Assembly (NCBI RefSeq): GCF_001864835.1
Contig: NZ_MJGI01000004.1
Span: forward strand, 1-64,000
Length of the DNA: 64,000 nucleotides
Origin: Curtobacterium sp. MCBA15_001
GTDB taxonomy: Bacteria; Actinomycetota; Actinomycetes; Actinomycetales; Microbacteriaceae
Reading direction: 5' to 3'
How positions within the stretch are numbered: position 1 is the stretch's first letter; the number at the start of each line of letters is the position of its first letter. The position numbers were made by a program, and so were the translations under genes. Below the pieces are notes generated by a model. The model was not told the origin of the DNA. It worked only from the letters and a program-made list of their open reading frames with translations, and made no database searches. Of this stretch, positions 28,107 through 37,401 are shown piece by piece.

Positions 28107-29549
28107 GTGGAACTGCGCGACTACATCTCGGTGCTGCGCAAGGGCTGGGCACTCATCCTGGTGCTCGCGCTGGTCGGCGTCGCTGCCGCGGCCGGGTTCT
28201 CGCTGCTCAAGCAGCCGGTCTACTCCGCGTCGGCGCAGGTCTTCGTGTCGACGCAGACGTCGGGCAGCGCGAGCGACCTGGCGCAGGGGAACACCTTCAC
28301 CCAGCAGCGGGTGCTGACGTACTCGAACCTCGTCACGACGCCGATCGTGCTGCTGCCAGTGATCTCGAGTCTGAAGCTCGACATGACGTCGGACCAGTTG
28401 GCGAAGCTGGTCACCGCGGATGCGCCGCTCAACACCACGCTCATCGCGATCTCGGTGAACGACACCAACGCCGCGCAGGCCGCGGACATCGCCAACGCCA
28501 CCTCGCAGAGCCTGACCAACGTCGTGCAGAACATCGAGGCCACCGACGCGAACGGCGAGAGCACTGTGAAGCTCACGCGGGTGAAGGAAGCACAGGTCCC
28601 GAGCAGCCCGGTCAGCCCCAACGTCCCCGTCAACGTCGCGCTCGGTCTGCTCATCGGGCTGGCGATCGGCGTCGGCTTGGCCGTGCTCCGCGAGGCACTC
28701 GACAACCGTGTCCGCACCGAGGCCGACGTGGAGAAGATCAGCGACAAGCCGATCGTCGGTGGCATCGCCTTCGACAACAAGGCCGCCGAGCGTCCGCTCA
28801 TCGTGCAGGTCGACCCGCGGAGTCCGCGTGCCGAGTCGTTCCGCACGCTCCGCACGAACCTGCAGTTCGTCGACATCGGCACCGGTGCTCGCACGTTCGT
28901 CATGACGTCCTCGGTGCAGTCCGAGGGCAAGAGCACCACGGTGGCCAACCTGGCGATCGCGCTCGACAGCGCCGGCTTCCGCGTCATCCTGATCGACGCC
29001 GACCTGCGCCGCCCACGTGTAGCCGAGTACATGGACGTCGAGAGCAACGCCGGTCTGACCGACGTGCTCATCGGCCGCGCGGCGCTCGACGACGTGGCGG
29101 CGCCCTGGGGTCGCGGCAACATGGTCGTGCTGCCAGCCGGTCCGATCCCGCCGAACCCGTCCGAGCTGCTCGGTTCCCGCGCGATGCAGGACCTCATCAC
29201 CACGCTCGAGGGGCAGTTCGACTACGTGCTCTTCGACGCACCGCCGCTGCTGCCCGTCACCGATGCTGCGATCCTGGCGAAGAAGGCGTCCGGCGCGATC
29301 GTCGTGGTGGCGTCGGGCAAGACCTTGAAGGGGCAGCTGGCCGGTGCTGTCCAGTCGCTCGAGAACGTCGGCGCGCCGATCGCCGGCTTCGTCATGACGA
29401 TGATGCCGACCAAGGGCCCAGGAGCCTACGGGTACGGACGCTACGGCTACGCGTACGGCTACGGAATCGACGAGGACGTGGACCGCCCCAAAGCGCCGAA
29501 GGAGCCACGACGGGGACGGCTCCGAACCGCTCGCGGCGCGGAGCGATGA
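28107..29549 (+). CDS. Polysaccharide chain-length regulator/tyrosine autokinase (BY-kinase)
   Basis: A 480-residue fusion. The N-terminal Wzz-type part has two membrane helices (about residues 15-37 and 172-195) around an extracytoplasmic region. The cytosolic kinase has Walker A SEGKSTT (about 271-277), Walker A' VILIDADLRRPR (about 293-304) and Walker B YVLFDAPP (about 373-380). The tail has a tyrosine cluster YGYGRYGYAYGYG (about 441-453), the autophosphorylation site, followed by a basic end. It controls polymerisation and export of the polysaccharide. GTG 28107 follows GGGGAAGG and directly precedes the VELRDYISVLRKGW start of Wzz domains. First gene of a three-gene rightward operon. 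Confidence 0.9.
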   Translation: MELRDYISVLRKGWALILVLALVGVAAAAGFSLLKQPVYSASAQVFVSTQTSGSASDLAQGNTFTQQRVLTYSNLVTTPIVLLPVISSLKLDMTSDQLAKLVTADAPLNTTLIAISVNDTNAAQAADIANATSQSLTNVVQNIEATDANGESTVKLTRVKEAQVPSSPVSPNVPVNVALGLLIGLAIGVGLAVLREALDNRVRTEADVEKISDKPIVGGIAFDNKAAERPLIVQVDPRSPRAESFRTLRTNLQFVDIGTGARTFVMTSSVQSEGKSTTVANLAIALDSAGFRVILIDADLRRPRVAEYMDVESNAGLTDVLIGRAALDDVAAPWGRGNMVVLPAGPIPPNPSELLGSRAMQDLITTLEGQFDYVLFDAPPLLPVTDAAILAKKASGAIVVVASGKTLKGQLAGAVQSLENVGAPIAGFVMTMMPTKGPGAYGYGRYGYAYGYGIDEDVDRPKAPKEPRRGRLRTARGAER

Positions 29550-29562
29550 CGGAGAACCGGGC

Positions 29563-30519
29563 GTGACTTCGCCCCGGAGGCTCCGCGGCCTCGGTGGTCC
29601 ACGCACTCGGCGGTCCCTCGTCGTCGTGGCGGTCGTCGTGGTCGCGCTCGTGGTGCTCGACGTCGTGATGATCGCACTCGCGCTTGCCCGCACGGCTCCG
29701 GAGTCGAACGGCACGCCGGGACCGGTTCCGACCTTCACCAGCTCGCCGATGGCGACCGCCTCGGCGACGGCGAGCTCTGCTCCGCCCACCTCCGGCAGCA
29801 CCGCGGCCGCGGGGTCGACTGGGAGTCGACACATGCTCACGGCGAGCGATGCGGAGAATGCCTGGCGAGCCTCAAGCGGTTCCTGTGCTGACCGTTCGGC
29901 CACTGTGGAACGGACCACGGACGGTGGCGCCAGCTGGCAGCCTGTCGACCTGGGGGGTGACGTGCGCACAGTGCTCGCTCTCCGTGCCGACGGTGCGACC
30001 ATCTCGGCGATGACGGGCACGGGCGACACCTGCACGCCCGTGGTCCGCACGTCCGTGGACGGTGGATCGACCTGGGTGGTCGCTCCGGCAGGGGCAGCCG
30101 GAGCTGCCGTAGGCCCCGACGGTCTGATCCTGTCATCAGGCGTGATCGCGTCGCCCTGCGGCGCTCCGAGGGAGGTGTACCAGGGGCAGTACACCACGGC
30201 AGTCGTCTGTACGGAGTCCGTCGAATGGCGACGCGGAGCCGGCGCGTGGGTGTCGGTGCCGGTCGACGGCGTCCGGTCGCTGGCCGACGCCGGCGACGCG
30301 TACACGATCGCCCGATCGGGTGTCAGTGGATGTGTCGGAGTCCGCGTCGACTCGATGCGGGCGACCGGTGTGACGCCCGAGACCTCCACGACGCAGCTGG
30401 GTTGCGCGGCTGGGATCGAGCCCGGCGACGAGGTCGTGGTTGCTCGCGCCGCGCAAGCCGTGTGGCTGTGGGCGGGGGATGACGTGCGAGTGTCCACCGA
30501 CGGGGGAGTGACCTGGTGA
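29563..30519 (+). CDS. Membrane-anchored Asp-box (BNR-like) protein of unknown function
   Basis: A 318-residue protein with a basic N-terminus, one membrane helix (about residues 19-44) and a Ser/Thr/Pro linker (about 50-88). A beta-rich extracytoplasmic domain carries three Asp-box motifs: TTDGGASWQPV (about 117), SVDGGSTWVV (about 164) and VSTDGGVTW at the very C-terminus. Six or more cysteines suggest disulfides outside the membrane. Asp boxes mark beta-propeller proteins such as sialidases and photosystem assembly factors; here only half a propeller fits. It sits between the autokinase and the phosphoglycosyl transferase and overlaps the latter by GTGA, so it likely takes part in polysaccharide export or sensing. 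Confidence 0.75.
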   Translation: MTSPRRLRGLGGPRTRRSLVVVAVVVVALVVLDVVMIALALARTAPESNGTPGPVPTFTSSPMATASATASSAPPTSGSTAAAGSTGSRHMLTASDAENAWRASSGSCADRSATVERTTDGGASWQPVDLGGDVRTVLALRADGATISAMTGTGDTCTPVVRTSVDGGSTWVVAPAGAAGAAVGPDGLILSSGVIASPCGAPREVYQGQYTTAVVCTESVEWRRGAGAWVSVPVDGVRSLADAGDAYTIARSGVSGCVGVRVDSMRATGVTPETSTTQLGCAAGIEPGDEVVVARAAQAVWLWAGDDVRVSTDGGVTW

Positions 30520-31997
30520 CGCAGGAGCCCGGCCTGGCCGCTGAGCGGAGCCCTGCATCGGTTCGGGACCCGGGCGACGAGTGGAGCCGCACCTACGCGC
30601 GTCGCGTGCTCTTCACCGACTTCCTGGTCCTGGTCTGGGTCGTGTTCGGCGTCCAGATCGCGTGGCTCGGGATCGACTCCCGACTCGCGACGAACCAGAG
30701 CGAACTCCGTCTCAGCTACACCGGTATCTCGATCATCGTCATCCTGGTGTGGTTGGCCGCACTCGCGGTGTACGACACCAGAGGTGCCCGCGTGATCGGT
30801 CTCGGCAGTTCCGAGTACCGCCTCGTCGCGGACTCGAGCGCCCGGGTGTTCGGCCTGATCGCCATCGCGGCCTTCCTGCTCAACGTGGACCTCGCGCGTG
30901 GGTACGTGCTGATCGCCTTCCCGATCGGCATCCTCGTCCTGCTCGTCTCTCGCTGGATGTGGCGGCAGTGGTTGGTCGCGAAGCGGCGGAGTGGTGATTA
31001 CTCGGCACGCGTCCTCCTCGTCGGATCGACCGCGAGCGTGCTCCACATCGCAGGGGAGCTCACGAGGACACCCGCGGCGGGTTACCGCGTCCTCGGCGCG
31101 GTGGTCTCGTCCGGGATCCGAGGGGTCATCCCGGGTTCGACCATCCGCGGACACGGGGGCTTCGATGACATCCTCCAGGCTGTTGACGAGACCGGTGCCG
31201 ACACCATCGTCATCACCAGTGCTGATGACCTGCCGCCGGAACGAGTCCGTCAGCTGAGCTGGGCCCTCGAGCCGGGTGAGCAGCACCTGGTCGTCGCGCC
31301 GAGCCTGACCGACATCGGCGGGCCGAGGATCCACACCCGTCCCGTGCAGGGACTCCCACTCATCCACGTGGAGACCCCGACGTACGGTGGTCGGCGTCGC
31401 TACACGAAGCGCGCGCTGGACATCGTCGGCTCGGCGGTGTTGATCATCGTCCTGTCCCCGGCGTTTGCGCTCCTCGCTCTGTTGGTGAAGTGCACCTCAC
31501 CCGGTCCGGTGCTGTTTCGACAGGAACGGGTCGGTCTCAACGGGCAACCGTTCGACATGATCAAGTTCCGGTCGATGGTGGTCGACGCCGAAGCGCGTCT
31601 CCAGGAGCTCAGCGCCCTCGATCGCGCCGAGGGCAACGACGTCCTCTTCAAGATGCGAGCGGATCCGAGGATCACCACGGTCGGCGCGTTCATGCGCCGA
31701 TTCAGTCTGGACGAGCTGACACAGCTCTTCAACGTGCTCGCCGGCAACATGTCGTTGGTCGGGCCACGACCACCACTCCGGCGCGAGGTCGATCGGTACG
31801 ACGTCCACGTGCATCGCCGGTTCCTGGTCAAGCCCGGGATGACCGGCTTGTGGCAGGTCAGCGGCAGGTCCGACCTGTCGTGGGAGGACTCGGTGCGACT
31901 CGACCTTTACTACGTGGAGAACTGGTCGATGATGGGCGACCTCGTGCTGTTGTGGCGGACCGCTCGGGCCGTTGTGAGCTCGTCAGGGGCGTACTGA
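30516..31997 (+). CDS. Polyprenyl-phosphate sugar phosphotransferase (initiating transferase)
   Basis: A 493-residue protein of the WbaP/CpsE type. Four N-terminal helices (about residues 30-155), a CoA-binding-like soluble domain (about 160-290) and a C-terminal catalytic part beginning YTKRALDIVGS (about 296). The catalytic part has FDMIKFRSM (about 346), SLDELTQLFNVLAGNMS (about 398) and LVGPRPP, KPGMTGLWQVSGRS. It transfers a sugar-1-phosphate to undecaprenyl phosphate, the first step of repeat-unit synthesis. The GTG overlaps the preceding stop. Its last 15 bases overlap the end of the converging acyltransferase pseudogene. Confidence 0.92.
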   Translation: MTQEPGLAAERSPASVRDPGDEWSRTYARRVLFTDFLVLVWVVFGVQIAWLGIDSRLATNQSELRLSYTGISIIVILVWLAALAVYDTRGARVIGLGSSEYRLVADSSARVFGLIAIAAFLLNVDLARGYVLIAFPIGILVLLVSRWMWRQWLVAKRRSGDYSARVLLVGSTASVLHIAGELTRTPAAGYRVLGAVVSSGIRGVIPGSTIRGHGGFDDILQAVDETGADTIVITSADDLPPERVRQLSWALEPGEQHLVVAPSLTDIGGPRIHTRPVQGLPLIHVETPTYGGRRRYTKRALDIVGSAVLIIVLSPAFALLALLVKCTSPGPVLFRQERVGLNGQPFDMIKFRSMVVDAEARLQELSALDRAEGNDVLFKMRADPRITTVGAFMRRFSLDELTQLFNVLAGNMSLVGPRPPLRREVDRYDVHVHRRFLVKPGMTGLWQVSGRSDLSWEDSVRLDLYYVENWSMMGDLVLLWRTARAVVSSSGAY

Positions 31998-33002
31998 CGC
32001 ACGCGCCGATTCACCGGTCCTGGGTCCCGACAGACGTCGCCCCAGCCGTATCGACGGGATCTCGACGACCCGGTGCAGCACCCACGCCACGAGCAAGGAA
32101 GCGAGGATGACGACGGGGAACGCCACCGCGGCTGGGGCCTCTACCCGGCGAACCACCTCGATCACCGAAGCGTGCGCGAGGTACAGAGCGTAACTGATCG
32201 ACCCCAGCCAGAGGACCAAAGGGTGAACCGCTCGGGCCCGCAGCGCCAAGAACCCGAGGAAGAGTACGACTCCGACGGCGTGGGAGAGATTAAACCCGAA
32301 CGGACCCCAGGCGAGATCCGTCGTTGCCTGCGACGAGAGCAGCGGGATGCTCAAGGCTGGGACAATGACGAGAACGCTCACGGCGTACCCTATCCACGCC
32401 CGCGAGGGCCCTTGGTCTCGTAGCTACAGGCTGTAGCCGCACGATGCGAAGAACAGCATGAGCGGGACGATGGCCGTGTACGTGGTCTGGCGTGTCGCAT
32501 TCGACAGTGCCATGACGCCGTAGAGCGCAAGCCACACCTAGCCGAGGTACACAGAGCCCCGAAGGACATTCGCTTGCTTCGCGACCGCGGTCTGCACGTA
32601 GAAGAGGAGCTCAGCGCCGAGTGTCCACGCGGGCCCGAGGATACCGACGAGACCGGGGATGGCACCCTGGAGCATCGTGACGTTGACGGCGATGACGAAG
32701 AGGCTGTAGCTCGATGACGGATCGGTGTCCGGCAGATCGACCAGGACCCAGATGATCGTCGCGAGCCAGTAGATCGGGGAGAGGCGCCAGAAGCGTCGGA
32801 TCGCGAACGTCCGCACCGGCTGGTGCGACAAGGTGAGCCCGATCACATAGCCGCTGACCATGAAGAAGGCCACGATCCCGACCCGACCGATGTTCACGGT
32901 GTCGATGGACCACTGCGTGTATCCCGGTACCCAGGCTTCCGCCGTGTGCTCGATCACGACGAGGAACGCCGCTACTCCTCGGATGCCGTCCAGGAACTCC
33001 AA
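31983..33002 (-). pseudogene. Acyltransferase-3 family gene interrupted by two in-frame TAG codons
   Basis: One reading frame encodes a normal acyltransferase-3 (OafA-like) protein: LEFLDGIRGVAAFLVV at the N-terminus, GRVGIVAFFMVSGYVIGL, RRFWRLSPIYWLAT, and GSISYALYLAHASVIEV near the end, about 340 codons with ten membrane segments. The frame is broken by TAG at 32538-32540 (codon 155) and TAG at 32424-32426 (codon 193), with no frameshift; the sequence between and after remains family-like. Start unclear (TTG 33002, or upstream). Last gene of the leftward polysaccharide operon; would O-acetylate the polymer. Either a recent pseudogene, an assembly error, or readthrough. Confidence 0.75.
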
Positions 33003-33052
33003 ACGGCCCCGTCGATACGCGGAACTGCCGACCCGTGCTTCCCCAATGAGAC

Positions 33053-33078
33053 CCCCTCATGAAAGATAACATGAGGGG
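33053..33078 (-). terminator. Hairpin between polymerase gene and acyltransferase remnant
   Basis: CCCCTCATG (33053-33061) and CATGAGGGG (33070-33078) are perfect arms around an A-rich loop of 8. It follows the polymerase stop and could end transcription before the broken acyltransferase gene. Confidence 0.5.
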
Positions 33079-33124
33079 TCCTTCATCGTGAGTGTTCGGC
33101 AACTGTGCGCTCGCGGCCGTCATC

Positions 33125-34414
33125 TCAGGACCGGAGCGCGACCTCTTCGGTTGCTGGCAGCGACCCCGCTGGGTCTGTCTTGGATCGGACCCTGCGCGTG
33201 AACAGGAGCCCGATGGAGACGGCGAAGATCAGACGATCGAGGTTCCCCATCGGGCTGAAGAGGAGATCCCAACCTCCAGCGAGCGTGGCGAAGGCAAGGA
33301 GCGCCCCGCCGGTCCGGATGGTGGACAGGGCCAACGGCAGTGACGCGAGCAGCAGCAACGCGATCGTCGCGACCAGCAGCACTCCGCCGATCCCGAAGTG
33401 GTACCAGAGGTCTGCAGTCATCGAGTGGAGGTCGACGCGCGCACCGAAGACGTCCACGAGGAAGTAGCTCGACGAGTAGTCACCTCCCACGCTCTGCACC
33501 TGCGTGATCGCCTCACGTGCGAGTCCGCCGTTGGTCACCTCGCCGATGCCGAATCCCCAGGGATGCGACGAGAAGAGCTGCAGTGTGGCTGCCCACTCCG
33601 TGCGCGCTGCTTCGACCCAGGACCGGCCGCCGACGAACTGGTTCTGGGTCCGGAGGGCGATTGCTCGGCCCAACAGACCCGACTGCATCGCGAGGATCGC
33701 CCCGCGTGCGAGCAGCAACAGCGCACCGACTGCCAGGAGGCTCCAACGAATCGGATGGCGTGCGAATGCCTGGCGTACTGACGGTCCGACGAAGGTCGCA
33801 ACCACCGTCAACATCGCGACGAGCGCCATGTACCGCGCATCGTTGATCGCGCTGAGAACGGCAGAGACGACGAGGACGCCGCGGGTGAAGAGCATCGACC
33901 GGTCCCAGACGAGTGCGAGCACGAGGAGCGTCACGTAGACGCCCAGGCTGCCTTTCCACGCGAGCGGTTCGTTGAGCACAGCGCTGATGATCCCGCTCGT
34001 GGCAAGCACGATCGCAACGCCCCTGATGGACAGCGCCCTCCCGGCCCAGAGGATGAAGGCGACGAGGAGAGGGATGCACAGCAGCCAAGCGCACAGCGTC
34101 ACCGCTACGAAGGCGGTTCCGGGTCGGCCTGCCGTCGCTGGTGTGTAGGCGGCCGTGAAGAAGCCGGAGACGAACGCGCAGAGCCCGGCCCCGGCAAGGA
34201 GCAACAGTCGTTTGTCTCGTCGACCGTCGCGGACGACGAGAGGACTCAGTGCAAGTGCCAGGAGCAGTCCTGGCGCCGGGAACAGTGAGGTTCCGGGGAT
34301 CTTCACGAGCGCGACGACCAGGAACAGGCCCATCAACCACGGGGGCGATGTGGCGGCTCCGGGGATCTGCGCGACAGTCGGTGCAAGCGGTCGAGCCGCT
34401 GTTCGTTCGCTCAT
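33125..34414 (-). CDS. O-antigen ligase/polymerase-like membrane protein (Wzy-like)
   Basis: A 429-residue protein with about eleven hydrophobic helices and a periplasmic loop (about residues 255-330: LGRAIALRTQNQFVGGRSWVEAARTEW, HPWGFGIGEVTN). The G-R-x-x-x-W and PWGFGIG pattern and the long loop are typical of Wzy and WaaL proteins. In this operon, next to a flippase, it most likely polymerises the repeat units outside the membrane. ATG 34414 was chosen for its GAAGGA SD; it starts one base after the stop of the upstream acyltransferase. Confidence 0.75.
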   Translation of the reverse strand: MSERTAARPLAPTVAQIPGAATSPPWLMGLFLVVALVKIPGTSLFPAPGLLLALALSPLVVRDGRRDKRLLLLAGAGLCAFVSGFFTAAYTPATAGRPGTAFVAVTLCAWLLCIPLLVAFILWAGRALSIRGVAIVLATSGIISAVLNEPLAWKGSLGVYVTLLVLALVWDRSMLFTRGVLVVSAVLSAINDARYMALVAMLTVVATFVGPSVRQAFARHPIRWSLLAVGALLLLARGAILAMQSGLLGRAIALRTQNQFVGGRSWVEAARTEWAATLQLFSSHPWGFGIGEVTNGGLAREAITQVQSVGGDYSSSYFLVDVFGARVDLHSMTADLWYHFGIGGVLLVATIALLLLASLPLALSTIRTGGALLAFATLAGGWDLLFSPMGNLDRLIFAVSIGLLFTRRVRSKTDPAGSLPATEEVALRS

Positions 34415-34415
34415 G

Positions 34416-34940
34416 TCACCGTCCTTCATCGGAGCTCGCGAGGAGTCGAGCTGGAACTCCACCCACGGTTTCCAGTGCACCCACAGTCTGCGTCACGACG
34501 GCTCCGGCGGCCACGATGGCACCGCGGCCGATCGTCACGCCCGGCATGATCGTCGCACGTGCTCCGATCCAAGCGCCGTCCTCGACCACGATCGGGCGGG
34601 AGATCTCGTCCCCGGCGCGCTGTTCGGCCGACCCGATCTCGTGGGAACCCGTGACGAACAGGACCTGCATCCCTATCCGGACGTTCTTCCCGACTGTGAT
34701 CGGTGCGGACCCGTCGAAGAAGCACCCGTAGTTGATGAACGTGCCCTTCCCGATGGCGATGTTCCGTGCGCCGAAGAAGCACCGCGCCTGGATGAAGCAC
34801 CGTTCGACCTGCATCCCGGCAGCTCGGAGGAGGCGCCAGCGCTCCCGCGGCGGGACCGCGCTGCTGGCGATCACGCCGTTCAGCGAGGCGTCACGAGCCG
34901 CACGCTTGAGTTCCTTCGTGAGTCCCAGGATCGCGCTCAA
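34416..34940 (-). CDS. Hexapeptide-repeat acyltransferase (WcaF/maltose acetyltransferase-like)
   Basis: A 174-residue left-handed beta-helix protein with hexapeptide turns (IAIGKGTFINYGCFF, ITVGKNVRIGMQVLF, GAWIGARATIMPGVTIGRGAIVAAGAVVT). A catalytic-type histidine lies in FVTGSHEIG (about residue 100). It probably acetylates a sugar of the repeat unit with acetyl-CoA. The TTG start overlaps the flippase stop (TTGA), confirmed by frame. Confidence 0.8.
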   Translation of the reverse strand: MSAILGLTKELKRAARDASLNGVIASSAVPPRERWRLLRAAGMQVERCFIQARCFFGARNIAIGKGTFINYGCFFDGSAPITVGKNVRIGMQVLFVTGSHEIGSAEQRAGDEISRPIVVEDGAWIGARATIMPGVTIGRGAIVAAGAVVTQTVGALETVGGVPARLLASSDEGR

Positions 34941-36169
34941 TCTCGTCTCGATTCCATGTCGGGCTGCGGGCGGGTCTGACGTCGGAAGATCATCGCACCG
35001 ACGATGAACTTCACGAGGGCCATCGCGACGAGTGCGGCGATCAGACCGTTGAGGCCCAGCGTCAGGGTGAACGTGAGTTGGACGGCGAGGTCGACAGCGA
35101 CCACTACGAGCCGGATCCGGTGCGGAACACGGGAATCCGCGTTGAAACGGAGCAGGAGGAGCGCGGTGTCGAGGACGAGGTTGCCCGCCAAGGCTGCTCC
35201 GACCGGCACCAGGAAGGGCGCCGTGTGACCGTACGTGGGACCAGCGACCCCGGTCGCGGCGACCAGCCACCCGACTAGACCGGACAGGACAACGCCGCCG
35301 AGTCCACTGATGATCCACAGGGAGGCGATGCGCGGCCGACGAGACCCGCTCTTCGATCCGAGATCGCTCATCTTCACGAGGAGCAGCGGCGTCAGGGCCT
35401 GGATGATGCTGAAGACCGGGGCGAAGACGACCGAGTAGGCCAAGCGGATCCCCGCGGTGGCCGCGGGCACCGCGACGAGGAAGATGATGAGGATGCCGAG
35501 TTGTGACCCGAGTGCCGAGTAGAGCGCTTCGCCCGAGATCCGGAGCGACGTCCCAGTCACCTCCGGGACCCTCCTCGCCGTCCGCGGAAGCCGCGAGCTC
35601 GCGAGCCAAGAGAGGGAACACGCGATCGCGAGGCCGATCATCCAGACCACGACGACCGGTGATCCGGGGAGCGCCACGGACAGGGTGACTGCGAGCAGGC
35701 TCGCGGCGGCGTACGGCAGCGCACCGAGGATCGCGGACGCGAACCGTCCCCGGAGCGTCAGCAGGTAGTGCGGTCCGTCCGCGAGCACGACGAGCGCCGC
35801 CAGCGCGGTCAGGACGAAGTCAGGGCGGTCCGAGCCGAGGGCGAGCCAACCGCCACTCGCGAGCACAGCGGCGGCGGCGAACGCGACCGATGTCCACGCG
35901 ACGGACCGAGACGAGAGGGCCTCCGTGACGCTGATCCCGGCTCTGGCTCCCGCGACGATCCGACCGTCCATGGCGAAGGCCCGCGAACATGCGGCGGCGA
36001 TGACCCCGATCGAGGTCACGACCGTCAGGCTCGCGAACTCCGATGTGCCGAGGACGTGGCTCGAGGTCAGCGTGAACAGGAAGAACGCGACCGACCAGGA
36101 CCCCTGGTCCACGAGACGGAGTGCGATCGGATGGGCGACTGCCCCGCGGACGCGGGCGACGATGGTCAC
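34937..36169 (-). CDS. Polysaccharide flippase-like membrane protein (Wzx/MATE fold)
   Basis: A 410-residue protein with about twelve hydrophobic helices and no other domain. It starts with ALRLVDQGSWSVAFFLFTLTSSHVLG, as in Wzx proteins. It presumably moves lipid-linked repeat units across the membrane. GTG overlaps the stop of the preceding glycosyltransferase (GTGA). Sequence is poorly conserved, so placement relies on topology and context. Confidence 0.75.
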   Translation of the reverse strand: MTIVARVRGAVAHPIALRLVDQGSWSVAFFLFTLTSSHVLGTSEFASLTVVTSIGVIAAACSRAFAMDGRIVAGARAGISVTEALSSRSVAWTSVAFAAAAVLASGGWLALGSDRPDFVLTALAALVVLADGPHYLLTLRGRFASAILGALPYAAASLLAVTLSVALPGSPVVVVWMIGLAIACSLSWLASSRLPRTARRVPEVTGTSLRISGEALYSALGSQLGILIIFLVAVPAATAGIRLAYSVVFAPVFSIIQALTPLLLVKMSDLGSKSGSRRPRIASLWIISGLGGVVLSGLVGWLVAATGVAGPTYGHTAPFLVPVGAALAGNLVLDTALLLLRFNADSRVPHRIRLVVVAVDLAVQLTFTLTLGLNGLIAALVAMALVKFIVGAMIFRRQTRPQPDMESRRD

Positions 36170-37401
36170 CTGGGGCTCCGATGGGCGGCTGCGCGGTCGA
36201 GCAACTCCCGCTCCTTGTCGATGAGCCGCGTCTCGCTCCAGACACCGCTCGGACGTCGGGGCAGTCGCGCCGCATCGACGATCGCGGACGCAATGGTCTG
36301 GCTGGTCCGCGGCACGTCGGTACCGATCGTGATCCCCGGTGCCCCTGCGAACTCGAGGACGGCGGCGGCTCCCGTCCCAGCGAAGGCCACCACGGGGAGA
36401 CCCACGGCGGTGGCTTCGCCCACGACTCCGGACCCGCCTTCGCGCGCTGAGAGGTGGATGAGGACGTCCGCCTTGGTCATCTCCTCGACCACGATCTCCC
36501 TCGGTACCTGGCCGATGAACGTCACCCGGTCCATCACGCCGAGCTGTTCAGCGAGTTGCCGGAGCGTGTTGTCCTGCCCGGGTGCCGGCTTCCCGGCGAC
36601 ACGCAGCGACGCGCGGCTCAGCTCGGGGTGCGCCAGCGCGGAGATCGCGAGTTCGAACCGTTTGAGGGGAACCAGGTTCCCCACGCAGAGCAGCCGCAGC
36701 CTGCCCAGGTCGACCGGGGGTCGATCGGTCGTTCCTGCGGCATTGATCGGTCGCGTGTTCGGGAACACCTCGGCCTTGCCGCCCGCCCGGCGAACTCGTC
36801 GCGCGAGGACTTCCGAGGTCGTCAGCGTGAGGTCGACCTTCCTGGTGGAACGCCGAGCGGACCACCAGCTCAGCAGATCGCGCAGACGCTGGACGAGGTA
36901 CCGCTTCCGCCAGTCGGCGGGCCGTGGCGGAAAGAGGTACGCGTCCGCTCGGCCAGTGGACCCGACGGGCCCCCACACCGAGTAGGCACTCGGCGGAAGC
37001 CAGGTGATCGGAGGCGCGAGGAGCTCGCTCGCGAAGGTGACGTGGCGGGCGAGGACGATGTCCTCGACTGCGACCGCGCGCCGGACAGCAGCGGGTGTCC
37101 GCCAAGCCCAGACGATGTGTTCGATCCTCGTCATCCGGTGGTGCCCGAGGAAGGCGAGGAAGCGAGGTTCGGGTGGACTCACGATCGTCAGTCGCGTCGA
37201 GTCGATGCCGGTCGATCGGAGCCGGTCAGAGGTCGCTGAGCGGGACCGCTGGTTCATGACGGCCACGACGTGCAGGTCTCGTTCCTCCGCCACCGCCAGC
37301 CAGCCGGTGACGTACTCCCACCCGATGGTCGGTTCACTCGGGAGCCGAGGGTCGCTCGCGAAGGCCGTGACGAGGACGACCGGCACTCTCGAATGGCTCA
37401 C
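36166..37401 (-). CDS. Glycosyltransferase family 4
   Basis: A 411-residue GT-B enzyme. The N-terminal half starts at VVLVTAFASDPRLPSEPTIGWEY; the C-terminal nucleotide-sugar domain has LLCVGNLVPLKRFELAI (about residue 240) and HLSAREGGSGVVGEATAVGLPVVA (about 325), the E-x7-E type motif. GTG 37401 overlaps the stop of the previous gene by the GTGA pattern. Adds one sugar of the repeat unit at the cytosolic membrane face. Confidence 0.85.
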   Translation of the reverse strand: MSHSRVPVVLVTAFASDPRLPSEPTIGWEYVTGWLAVAEERDLHVVAVMNQRSRSATSDRLRSTGIDSTRLTIVSPPEPRFLAFLGHHRMTRIEHIVWAWRTPAAVRRAVAVEDIVLARHVTFASELLAPPITWLPPSAYSVWGPVGSTGRADAYLFPPRPADWRKRYLVQRLRDLLSWWSARRSTRKVDLTLTTSEVLARRVRRAGGKAEVFPNTRPINAAGTTDRPPVDLGRLRLLCVGNLVPLKRFELAISALAHPELSRASLRVAGKPAPGQDNTLRQLAEQLGVMDRVTFIGQVPREIVVEEMTKADVLIHLSAREGGSGVVGEATAVGLPVVAFAGTGAAAVLEFAGAPGITIGTDVPRTSQTIASAIVDAARLPRRPSGVWSETRLIDKERELLDRAAAHRSPR

